Shown here: in pieces, positions 34,272 through 46,500 of the stretch
Layout of the letters: every line of letters starts with the position of its first letter
How positions within the stretch are numbered: position 1 is the stretch's first letter
Origin: Hydractinia symbiolongicarpus
Taxonomy: Eukaryota; Cnidaria; Hydrozoa; Anthoathecata; Hydractiniidae
Length of the DNA stretch: 64,000 nucleotides
Assembly (NCBI RefSeq): GCF_029227915.1
Contig: NC_079875.1
Location: forward strand, 4,402,001 to 4,466,000
Direction: 5' to 3'
Notes under the pieces: model-generated
What the model was told of the DNA's origin: nothing
What the model saw: only the letters and a program-made list of their open reading frames with translations
Database searches by the model: none
Program-made: the position numbers and the translations under genes

Positions 34272-35228
34272 TATAGGGCTGACCATGCTTGACCCTGTTC
34301 TGACCCAACTACGGACACCGGCCCAACTTTGGACGCCGGACTGGCCCGTCTTTAGACAGGCCGGCCCCGTAAAAGACGGGTCGGTGCGTTCGCAATCGGG
34401 ATGGCCCATCTATTGACGGGCCTGGCCCAACTTTGGACAAATGTATGCAAACACGTCTTAAGTTGGTACAGGCCCAACTATTGACGAAGGAATCTCTTGC
34501 TTTTAAAAGTCGTATCATCAGATGGGACAAACTTAACTGTACACAAAGGTCTCTTGCAATTTTAGAAAATGTGTCATAAGATGGGACAGGCCTAACTATT
34601 GACCAACAATTCCCATGCCTTTAAAAAACTGTGTCATAAGATGGGAAAGGCCCTAACCATTGACAAACAATTCCTGTGGTTTTAAAAGACTGTCATAGGA
34701 TGGGACAGGCCCAACTATTGACACTTGTGTTTTCAAAAATCGTAGTAAAAAAGTGACAGATCCAACTATTGACACTTTTTGGAAACAGCGACAACATGGG
34801 TCAGTTTGAAGACTCCCAGACTAAAGTTAAGCCTTGATGGGAAACACACTGTTTCAAATTTAAAAAAATTGAAGACAGGTCTGGCCCAACTGTGGACAAA
34901 TGCAGTGTCTATAGGAGAGGACAAAAGAAAACAAAAAATATATGGAGGAAAATATATCATGAATTCTCTAAATATAATCTATTACAAATATAGCTAAAGT
35001 AACGAGCAACAAAATACAATGTCATAATTTTTTTCCTTAAAAATTGAACAAACACAGACATAAATTCACAAATATTAGTATGCAAACATCTTTTAAGGCC
35101 ATCTCGCAAGTTGGTTCTGGCCCTTCAATTGACAGGGCAGCATGTCAAAAGATGGGCCACCGTGTCCAAAGATGGTCCGTCCCGTCTTAAGACGGGCCGT
35201 GTTCTAAGTTGGGTCAGAATAACCCTAT
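34272..35228. mobile_element. Large inverted-repeat element with internal tandem units
   Basis: Both ends read ATAGGG followed by TTCTGACCCAACT in inverted orientation, and the subterminal GGCCCGTCTTTAGAC/GTCTTAAGACGGGCC is also inverted. The middle (about 34460-34780) holds about five units of roughly 60 bp with the core ATGGGACAGGCCCAACTATTGAC. It has no coding capacity. The family is not recognised. Confidence 0.65.
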
Positions 35229-35559
35229 CGTGAGTTTGACCTCGCTTGCCTGAGCTGAAACATGGTTGAAAAAACAACAAGTATTTTGAGTACTGATCTG
35301 GTTCTAACTTTTCACTTTCATGGTACAAATTAGCAAATTCTTTTTTTTTTAATTCATTCTAGCATAAGTGCATACCTCTAGAAGTACAAATCTTTTGATT
35401 GCGTCTGTTTCCTTTGCAATATACTGATACTTTAGTGGTAACCATATATCGTATATATATGGATACACAAGCTCACAGTTTCAACTATAGCTAACACCAT
35501 TGTAGATAGATAGATGTGCATATTTTGGCTAGACTCACAAATATCAAGGGATATACCCT

Positions 35560-35750
35560 GTCTATTATTTCCAGGAGGGGCCATGGCTTTGATGGGGAGT
35601 CATCCTGGAGTATTTAAATGCTCTCTTTGAGCTACGCAAACTCAATTAGGGTCAGGGGTCTGCCAGACAACTCCCTGCGACATCCAATGGCCCACACAGT
35701 GCCCATCTCCCAAATTTTCCTCGCATGGCTTGAGTTAACCAAGGGCTATG
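35560..35750. repeat. Unassigned GC-richer segment, possible repeat fragment
   Basis: The block is less AT-rich than its flanks (CATCCAATGGCCCACACAGT and surroundings). It has no long open frame and I cannot name a family. A transposon remnant is the likeliest reading. Confidence 0.3.
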
Positions 35751-37549
35751 GTAATATTCAATTGTTTAAATAAATTTGTCTTTTGTGACAACGCTCTTAT
35801 TGAGAATTGAAAAATTAAAGTAAACTGTTATGAATTAAGAAGGATTTGACCATGAAGAAAAGTGAACTAATTTTTTTGTATATACAATATTTTAAAAAAA
35901 GAAAAGTCACACAAATAATTCACTAACAGTACAGTCCAAATGTAAGCATACTTGTACGCTCAACTTGCAAAATTAATTGCTTTCATTTAAAAAACAATAG
36001 GATAGCGAGTTTCTTTCAAATTGCGCGAAAAAAATTGTTTCATGTTAAAAACAAAAGCATAGCAAGAAACATTGTTTATAAACAATACTCTGCACAAGAA
36101 AAAAATTAAACGCAAAGGCCATTGAATTTTTATTTTTTTATCAATGAAACTAATTATAGCAACGCGATTTTAATCTTGATATATAACAAATTCAATGATC
36201 TAAATATTAAAAAAAAACTAATGAGCATTAGCACTACTTTTAAAACTTTTAGTAAAATTTCTTTATTGTCGAAACATATTTTTTACCATGCGAAACTTTT
36301 AAAAGTTTTTTTATAAAAAGCAACGGTTAGCAACGCAAACGGAAAAACCCTACATTCGGGACTTTTCCCTTTGCGATAAGATTTCGAAAACAAATTAAAT
36401 TTTAACACCAAAGAAAGAAAAAAAACTAACTTTTGACGTTGTGGAAAGATCAAAACACTCATTGTGAAAACATTTTGTTTTAAATTTTAATACTAAAGAA
36501 AAAACACGATTTTAAAACACGATCGAAAAAACCTTTTCTATATATAGCGGTTTTTCGTATTTAAACTTCTAAAATGTGATCTACAAAAACATTTCTATCG
36601 CCGTTTTTCGTTTTTAAACTATGCGATCTAAAAAAGCTTTTCTACCAAAATTGAAGTTTCAATTTTTGTTAAAATATAATAATTTCTATTGCCTGAAAGC
36701 TGTCTTCTCTCTAGTTTATTTAGTTCCCACGCAAAACTTTTATTTAATAAAACTTTTAAACAATGGCTCTTCGTGTCACATTGATAGAATTGATAACATT
36801 TGCAATTATGCTATTGGGAATAGTTATGATAACACTATTTAACAATAGTTATGCCAGTCATAATAAGCTATTTTTTCTTCAATAATCTTTTGTTTATTAC
36901 GCGCAAGTTAAAGACTTACAAGACTCGCAAGATCATTAATAAGAACAAAGGACAAACATCTACCGACAAACAACTAAATTTGTTTACCTGTTGCCTTAAT
37001 CCTATATATAGATCTTGAAATGCTGATAAAAAATATGTATAGGATCATGTGTAGTTTTGCCAAGCTGTTGAAGAGATATTGGGGTTTAAAGGTTATTTCA
37101 AAAATGTCATCAACTCATCCATTTTGAAACAGATACGGGCAGTATCCAACGCAGTAAAAAATCTAAATGCATTGACTTCACGTCGTAAAGTCAGAAAATT
37201 TAACATTTCAGACAACTTTTTCTGCCACATTAAAGGGAAATTAGCACATCCACTTTGCCTGTCACAGACAGATACTCTCTTTATTATTATTATCAAACAA
37301 TTTGATAGTTTAGTTGTCACAGAGAGTTTTAGTTAAGCGCACTTAAATTGTTTTTTTTTATTCCTTATAATTTTCAGCTGCTTTTCTACAGAAAACTTTC
37401 TGATTTCACAAAGTTTAAATCATATGTATTTACTGTAATAAAAAGAATGTCATAATCTGTTATTCTAGAAAATAAATAATATTTAACACATTTAAATGTG
37501 TTTATGCTAAATGTGTTAATTAGATTTATTATGAGGTATTGGTTTAAAA

Positions 37550-40500
37550 ATGAATGACGAAGTTTTGAAGCGGTATATCGAAGGATGGTTGCAAATCAAG
37601 GAAAACAAAAAGGTATGCATTTCATTGTTAAGATTTTGACCTTCCTCTCTTATTAATTTTAATTACACAATTTTAATGCTGCAAAAGACTTTAATTATTG
37701 TCAACTAGACCATAGTCCATAAAATGATGTTACACTTGATTTAGGTTTCTTTATAAGACTGCGCAAAAAAAGATTAAAGAACACTAAAAATTTTTAAAAC
37801 AAATAATTTTCCTGATTTTTTAATTTAAGTGGGAGGAGAATAACTTGATGTATAAATTTTGAAACAGTGCAAGTCTAACTTGTGGTGTTTTATACTTGAT
37901 GTATAATTTATTGAATAATTCACCCTAAAAGGGCCTTAACTTTCAAAACAGGAAAATAATAATTCTTCCTGTATAACTTTCAAAACAACACAAATATATT
38001 CTGCGTATAACTTTCAAAACAGGACAAGAATAATTCTTCCTGTCATCATCATCATTCATCATTCTCGGCTTAACGTCCGTTTTCTATGCTAGCATGGGTT
38101 GGACAGGGTATATTAATGACCCTCTTCCAATCTGACTCTACATCATTAAAGCTGGAAATACTTCATTCTTTATAATCTCACCTTTGCAACACTTGCATGC
38201 AAACTGAATGTCAGCTCTTAACCTTCCACCAATACTACTGCACTTCTTATGTACCCAATGCTTGCAAGTCTGACAAAAAATTGAGTTACTACCAACCCCT
38301 TTCCTACTCCACAAAGCCACTTTTCAACTACAAGGTTACACTTGGCTGCAATGCCACTAATCATGACTTCAGACTTTGCTGTGTCCACCCGTATAACTTA
38401 TATAGTACAGCTGTATAACTTTCAAAAGAGAACAAGAATAATTCTTGCTTTATAACTTTCAAAAAACTCAAGAAAAATTCTCCCTGCACAACTTTAAAAC
38501 CATGTTTTTGAGCATTCAAGTATTTTTACCTTTTCACCTTGACAGCTAGTTATTAGTAGTTAATAGTATAAATAGTTATTAATTTATAAAATAAGGAAAA
38601 AATTTATCCAAACATTTTTTTTAGTGTGAGACAATTTTTTTTTAACTCGCACCTGATGTGAAAATACAAGGAAAAGTTTGTTTGTCTTAACACTTTCCTT
38701 CAGTTGTACGCGCAGTAATTAAAGAATTTAAAATTTCATGCTTTAACATGGTACATGAATCATATTCGCATGTAGAAAACAATAGAGCTAATATCTCATA
38801 TGCAAAGTAGCACCATTTTGAATACCTTTTTTATATGCTTTTTTGTTTCTGTTTTGTTTAAGAACAAAGGCTTTATCATATATCTTATCCAAACATAAAA
38901 TAAGTTCTGTGTAAACAAAACTTATACAGAGGTTCTTTATGTAAATGTGAAGTTGTTACACAATGTTTTAAAACTTGTATGCATGTAAAGTCACATTGAG
39001 GTGGCACCACCTAGTTTTTTTAAGTTTTTGACTTGTTTATATAAGAGTTGAGATGCCCAGCCATCCACATTGCTGACACTCGCACTATGTTTTTACTCCA
39101 TTCCAAAACCACAGCACCCAAATGAATTTTGTTTCTTTTTTTACCTCTAAAATTATTTTTTTTAAATCACACAAGCAGAGTTTTTCAAGCATGTCCTTCA
39201 TTCCACCTTAAATTAATAATCAATTGCAAGTACTAATTTATAATTCCAATTTTCTCTTTATTTGATTTTAGTTTAAAAAGCATTGGTGTGTGCTGAAAGG
39301 AAAGCTGTTAAATTCAACACAATTGCTTTCAGCATTTCTGTTTTGCTTTAAAGATCAGAACACTCATGTACGAGAACATGTAAGTTAGTTTTGTTGGATG
39401 CTGTGATTGATGGCATGTGACACCATCTAATTAAATCCCCCCTTTTTTTCAATAATAATTTTTAATATTCATCCCTTGTACTAACAAGCTCTTTAATAAA
39501 CACCAGTTGGCAAATGTCAAGTTGTAAACAAAATTCCTTCTTCATTTTGGCAAATTTTTGCTGAAGTTGAATGAACCTGAACTTTTGCTCTCATTTTCTG
39601 ATATGTAACCTGAAGTTTTGATTTGGTTTTCTTGCTGCATTGAACTTTTGTTGAGGTATGGGAGCGTACAATCACATTTTTGTCTAGGTGAAGCAGACAA
39701 TTAGCATTTCACGTTGTCGAAATCTTTTTACCAACATAAAATAAATTGAATTATGACGGCCGAATACCCCCTCCTTTTTAAAGGGGAAACTGAATGAAAA
39801 TTTTAAATTCTATTAAAAGGGATCTGTATGAAGCCTTGTTTAAAATATCAGGAAATATTTCTGATCTTACACCAGTTTAAAAATAATAAGCAATGTCGAT
39901 TTTGTCTGTAGATATTATGTAAAATAAAAAAAAAAAGTTGATTAAACACACCTCTAAAAATTTTAATAAACAGCCGAACATTCAATCGAAGCTAACACGT
40001 TCATTAACATTGTTATTCTAATACAATATCTCATAACTAAAAGGCAGTAAAGCAAGTTAAAAATAAACACTGAATTAAAAGTAATGGAACAGTTTAAAAT
40101 GTTAATTTTTGTATCCCTTGGTCTTCACCAGTTTCAAGTTAAAATGTTAAAATTGTTTGTAAAGGTCATCTGTTGTGTTGTACTTGTTACGTCTAAAATT
40201 TTACAATTTACTTTAGTTTGTTGGATCTTACCAAATAAACTTACCAGAACACACAGTTCAATTGGTATCATGCAAGGGAGATAAACCAATGAAGTATGAG
40301 TTTGTAATCTACTTAAACCAGGACAAAATGTCCTTTATTGTAAGTATTTATTGATGACAGTCTGTCTTTTAGTCTTATTTTTTTTAAAAAAGCTAGAGAG
40401 AGTTGATCCACCTAGCACATTTAACTTAGCCTGTATAGATGAAATAGGGTGTTTAATGTTATACACAAAGCTTTTGGGTATTAATTCTATTTTGCCCCCA

Positions 40501-43500
40501 GAATATCAAGCAAAAATCCTTTAGATGTGTCACATAATAAGTCTCTGTTCTAAGGATACACAAAATAGCAATGTGGGAAATTTGTGCAATAGATCCTAGA
40601 TATTTCTACAGGCCAATAACTAGTCTCATTATTAATAGACGTTTGTCTTCGCATAAAATGGTAATTCAAGTATAGCAAAACACAAGAAATGTGGTATATA
40701 AAGGATAGGCCAACCTGAGAAATTTAGCCATGGGCCACCAACTAGTCTATGTTATAAAACACTGTCTGTGTGCCAAAGAAAGTTGCTTGAAGTAGTAATT
40801 GCTACAACTAGTTTACTATAATTTTGGAAAATAAGTTGTTTACGCAGGTTTCACTGTATGTAATATTGTTCATGGTATTTCAGGCGGATGATGAACTATC
40901 ACAAGAACGTTGGATATATGCTCTGGTTGATCTTGTAGGAAATGTATGTCAGTGTTTTTTGTGTGATCATAACAGTTGCCATTCCTCCTTATTTTCCTCA
41001 ATTTCCTATATTTTAAAGTGTTTTTAAAACTCATCTAATCTACTTAAATTTCCTCAAATTTGAGTATTCAAAAATTTTAAAAAATCTTTTAAATTTTGTT
41101 ACGACCAACAGCAGTTACAAATTCTACTAAAAATCCTTGATTCTTATTTGTGTCCAAAAAGAGTGCCCTAGACAAGTCTGAAATAACTGAATTAATTGTC
41201 AACCTGTTAATGATAAAATTTCATTTTTTTCCTAACTTTATCAACTTTCGAAAGTATAATCTTTAGTGTCAGCAATATTTTGTTAGGGTTGGTCAGGTTA
41301 CAGCAGACATTTTAAAAATTTCTATAGTTTTTTTACCATAAATTTTAGGGACTACCACCTTCAGATTTACCCACAGTGCAGAACGATATTCGTTCAAAAT
41401 ATAAAACGCTTTGTAAATCGGGTCAAAAAATGACAAAAGGTAATTTTTTTTGTATGAAATGAACAAACCAACAACTGCTTAAATAAAAAGTTCAATTATT
41501 CAGAAAATGATTTTAATTCTTTTGTTTAGGATTTTATGAAATATAAAGTTCTGTTTTATTTTAAATTGAGTTTTTTAAAAAAATGTTTCTCATCTTTGTT
41601 TTAGGGAAAATGAAAAGAGCAGAAACCATGCCAGCAATAAGATCTAACTCATCGGCTGCAGCTGCAAGGGCTAGCTTTGCTATTACTAAAACAAATTTGA
41701 GGGCAACATTGGATGAAGAAGATCTTTTTTCTCAATCCTTGGATGCTGGACGAATAAAGCTTCTGAAGGCCTCTGAAATGTATGAGCTGTTCTACACTCT
41801 TTAAATTTTCAGCTAAAATTTGGCACAGCAAAAGTTGTTATAGTAGGTGGTGACTTTATTGGTAATGTCAGGAAGTCATCTGATGGTCACATAGTAATGT
41901 AATATAGGCTACTTATGTGGAAGCAAAAATAATGAAGGAGGAATGGTAGTTTGTTCAGTAAAGGCAGAATAGACTGATCACATGTGAGTCAGGTGGTTGT
42001 CAAACACAAGTAGAATAGAACTATACAAATAGAATATAATATTTGTCTGGGATCAAAGCAAAAGGCACAATTTGTTTAACTTTGTTGAAGCATCACAAGA
42101 TTATGAAACTCAAATAGAATATTTTCTCATCAGAAAGTCAGACCAACACATATGAAGTCTCTTTATGGACTTGAAAGTTATATCAAGTAGAGTATAATGT
42201 GATATTGTCTTACAGCCATGCAAGAGTACAGGCGCAGCTGTAAGGTATGAATGCGGAAGAAGAAAATAATATAAGAAGACAATTTGATGCATGTAGAAAA
42301 AATGTTAAGTGCTGAAGAGGTAAAGAAGCTACAAGCTGTTTGGAAAAATGTTTTTGAAATTTCAATGTTGATTATTTTGACAGCAATGACTTCCAACAAA
42401 ATCAACATTGATTTGTAGGTGGGGGTTGTTATTCCTAAAAAAACATAACGTTTTACAAAAGTTCATTTACACAATTGTAGGTTGTAAAAAGGAATATCAG
42501 AGTTTTTTTTAAATAATGCAGTAAGCTTTGCAGTGGGTAATGAAGGTAGGAAAATAAGGATTGGCAAGAGAGCAAGAAAATCATTTTTTGTAGCAGAACA
42601 TACTGAAGATTTACGCCTGATCGGATTATAATGGATGGTGTTATCCTAGCCAAGTTTAATAGTCATTTATTTGAGTTCCAGATATGGTTAGCATAGTGTA
42701 GTCTTTATAACCCCATGATAGCCCATGATAGTTGTTCTAACCAGTTATTGTAAACAAAAAAGTTATAAAATACAGAACATTTATTACAAGATTATTGGGG
42801 ATTTTTTTATAGACATCTTCTTTGCCCGTCACTACATGCAACAGAACTAGTGTATTATTATATACTAGTATTTAGTGCCGTGAAAAAATACACTATAGAT
42901 AACGATTGTATTATTATATATCTTAAGGAAAAAAATTTTTAACGAGACCAATAATTAAGTCCTTGCCAAAAAGAAATACATGCACAAAAAAATACATTTT
43001 TAGAATTAGCAAACAATATAAGTAAAGACAAAATAATAATATGGCTGATTCTCAAAAAAACATTTATAAAATCCTTTAAATTTCATCTTTCAAATGAATC
43101 GCAAAAACAAATCCACAAAAATTAAAGTTAGTGTACGTGGGTTTAGTACTTTGTCTTTTGTTATCCTAATCTTAGTGTTGTTGATAAAGTTTAAGCGGCT
43201 TTTATTGGAGTTCATGGAGGAAATGGTGCCAACGTTTTTGCCAAACTTAATTAAGGAGACAATCAGTTGTATGTATTCATTAGCAGTTTATTGTATGTTG
43301 CAGGTGTTTGAATGAGTGTTAATGTTGGTTAGGTTCTGCTTGGAAAACCTTACAGAGTTACTTTATTTGTTGACAACAGAGTCTTTTCCAATCAGGTAAA
43401 AAGTAGGTTGTATTAAGTCAGTGTAAGCAATGTTGCGTGGTTGTAAAGCAGAAAGATTTTGTTTGTTATGGAAAAATATGATATAAGAATGGTGATGTAT

Positions 43501-46500
43501 CACACCAGTCTGCAAGAGTTCAGATGAACTAAGAAGAAGGCTAGTTTACATAGCCTTTGTTGAGAAGTTATTTGAGTTAGAAGGTTGTGATGGTCTGGGT
43601 ACTTAAAGAGATTATTGGGGCAAAATCTAGGTAGACCAGGAAAGACTTATATGAGTTAACAAGCATAGAATATTTGCAGAGGTTACAGTCTATATCTGGT
43701 TGGGTGAGGGTCATTAATATAACTTGTAAATGAAAATGATGGTTGTAAAATAAATGAGTAACATTTTATCTAAATTATCTGAAAACTGTTGAAAGATGTC
43801 TTCAATTATTAAGGTGCATCTAGTAGTATTTTCCTCTTACGTGTCATTTGTACTCGACACTTTAAACTTGATCTTATCTTTACAAAGTATATACAATAAC
43901 AATATTATTTTTTAGATTGAATACCGTTCCTTGGTACCATGGTGATAAAGATAGAGAAGATGCTGAAAGTTTACTAGACAGTAATCCGATAGGAGCATAC
44001 CTCTTGCGAAATCATCAGTTTGATTCATACACACTTTCGTATAAGTAAGTTCCGTATCATTAATTAGTTAATTGGGGAGGGGGGGAAGGAGGGGGAGGGA
44101 GGGTAGTGCAACCTATAATAGTACTGATTACTATATAGTGCAGCAGGAAATATGCCAAGTATGGTTAGTAAAATAGGTTTATTTCCTTTAACAAGCTCCA
44201 TCCTCTAACAAACACCACCCTTGACCAAGTGCCACTTCCAGTGGTGCAATTAGAAAACAATGTCAATAAGACATAACACACACATCATTCAGAGAATTGG
44301 GAAATGAAGATAACTGCATTGACTGGTTGTATCGTTAAAACTTTTTTTTGTTTTGTAAAAAGAAGAGAAGAAGTCTTTATAGTCAGGTTTTTTAATTAGC
44401 GTTAATAAAATTAACAAGTCAAAAAAATATTGTACCTTTTTCAATTAAGGAAGTGGTCCAGTTAAAAATTGATATTTTCTAAACTATTCAGTATTATGAG
44501 GTCTATAAAAAATTTATTTCTATATTTAGAAACCATGAATAAAGATTACTGAGAACACATAAACAAGTTACAAATTTTGTAAAATCAAAACATTTTGACA
44601 GACAATTTTGAAATGTGCATGTAATGTATTTAAAATTAATAATGTCAATATAAAGGTCAACAAGCAACAATATCTTTTAACAAAAATGTTATATATTCTT
44701 ATAAAGAGAAAGTAACACAGCAATAAAATGTAAAATAAAAATTTTAATTTTTTCATTTGCAATGTATTATGTAGGCCCTTGCAAATTTTCAGTACAAACA
44801 TGTTGCCTAATTCTAAATGTCTCCTAAAGTCAATATTTTTTGAAAAACACTACATCACCCACTCATTTGGAGGATATATACAGAGTTTAAGGTTGCCTTA
44901 ATAATCTTTCATATAAAATTGTAGAGACGCTACAAAAATTAAACATCATATCATAAAAAAGATTGGCCGCCCTATTGGATATCAATTTGAAATGTCTGAG
45001 GTAAGCGAGAAAAACATCCACTTCATTATAAATTTTCCTATTAATGATATTCCACCGTCTTATCAATGTCACATCAACATTTCAAAAAGACACTGATGCA
45101 CTTGCATGTCCAACAGACTCTTTAAATATACTGTTGTGTGTACTTCTGTTTTAGATAAACAAAGTTTTTGAATCTCCACAAAATGCTGTTGAATTTTACA
45201 TGGATATGATAAGTAAAACGACTCATTTTCGTCCTCACCCTGTTCCTCGTGAGTGATGTTTTTGTTTTTAAATGTGTAAATTTCTTTTGTATTATCACTT
45301 CTTGAAATATGGATGTAGGTTTCAATAAGATGTTGGTTATAGTAACCCACTTGCTTTTAGATTTTTAGCATCTTAGTGTTGGTAGCAGGAGAACTTTGAT
45401 TCAAACCCTAATTTGCAACAATAAAAAACATAGACATTAACATGAGGTTGGACTTCCTATACAATAGCTCATCTAAATAATTTTTTAATACTTTTCCTTA
45501 TTTAGGAAACAGCATTGCAAATGTACATATTCAGCAGCCTCGTGATGCAAGAAGTAAGAGTTATGTTTATATATAGGTCAGGCCTGTATATGTGGCTATC
45601 ATGGCTTCAAAATCCCAGTTTTGCCGTAAAACAAAAAGGCAGTTGTATCCATATATTTGTTGACTAATTAAAACTCTTAATAAAAACCTCGTCAGTTTTT
45701 GCAATGTTCTTTAAAAACTAGTATGCATGCACAACTTTTAAATTTTAAGAATTCACAATTTTTTTTAATGCACCCATACAAAATACAGATTTTAGCAAGA
45801 ACCATTTTTTCAATTCTAAAAAACCTTTTTCTATGAAAAGATATCCTATGACCCCCTCCCCTCGAACCTTATTTTAAATAAAAATGTAATTATCTACAGC
45901 TTTGCAACAGTTATTTGTTTGGGATTACTGAGTGTGCGTCCATTAACATATTTTCATAAATGTGTGAAACTGTTGGGTACAGAATTCAAATATACCTTTT
46001 ATTTTATTTAGGAAAAAGTTCAGGAAGATTAGGGAATCCATATATTCGATCTCCAGGCAGTTTGCATCACCCGGACATGACCTTTTTTCAAGGGCCAGTG
46101 AAAGGTGATAAAATCTACATTTATCTCTATAATAATACGCCAGTTCTGTCTGTCTGTGACTTTTGCAAAGTGGATAAAATTTCTTTGATAAAGTCTATAA
46201 AACATCGTCTATAAATTTGTTCTGTAAATTACCAAACTTTGACGTTAAAGCAATATTGACGTCAAAGGAAAGTATATTAAGATTAGTGAAGCCAATGCAT
46301 TGCACTTTTAAAATTAAGGCTTAATAACTTGGAAACGGGTGGAAATAACTGACGTCATCTCCTGCGCGGGTAACTAGGGACTACCTGGGACCAAGTTGGG
46401 TAAGTTTTCCAAACCAGGGTCACCAAATCCGTTTCGGAATGGACGGGCAAATGACGTCATAAAAAAACCTTTAAACCCTAATATCTCTGCATCCGTTTGT

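Larger units (their letters stand above)
33291..37549. other. Repeat-rich intergenic region, no gene
   Basis: It holds the GTAGTAG minisatellite (33898-34195), a large inverted-repeat element (34272-35228) and an unassigned, slightly GC-richer stretch (35560-35750). The short overlapping frames at 37079-37336 have no family match. The end of the region should contain the promoter of the PH-SH2 gene. Confidence 0.55.

Noticed and set aside
37079-37336. Open frames on both strands upstream of the PH-SH2 gene
   Set aside because: No domain or splice context; the two frames are mutual shadows.
44793-44890. Exon-like frame reading FEKHYITHSFGGYIQSL in the right place for an SH2 domain
   Set aside because: It has an acceptor but no donor at a codon boundary, and it stops soon after. 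The segment at 44925-45000 (KIKHHII) fits both phases and the SH2 fold, so the earlier one is chance.
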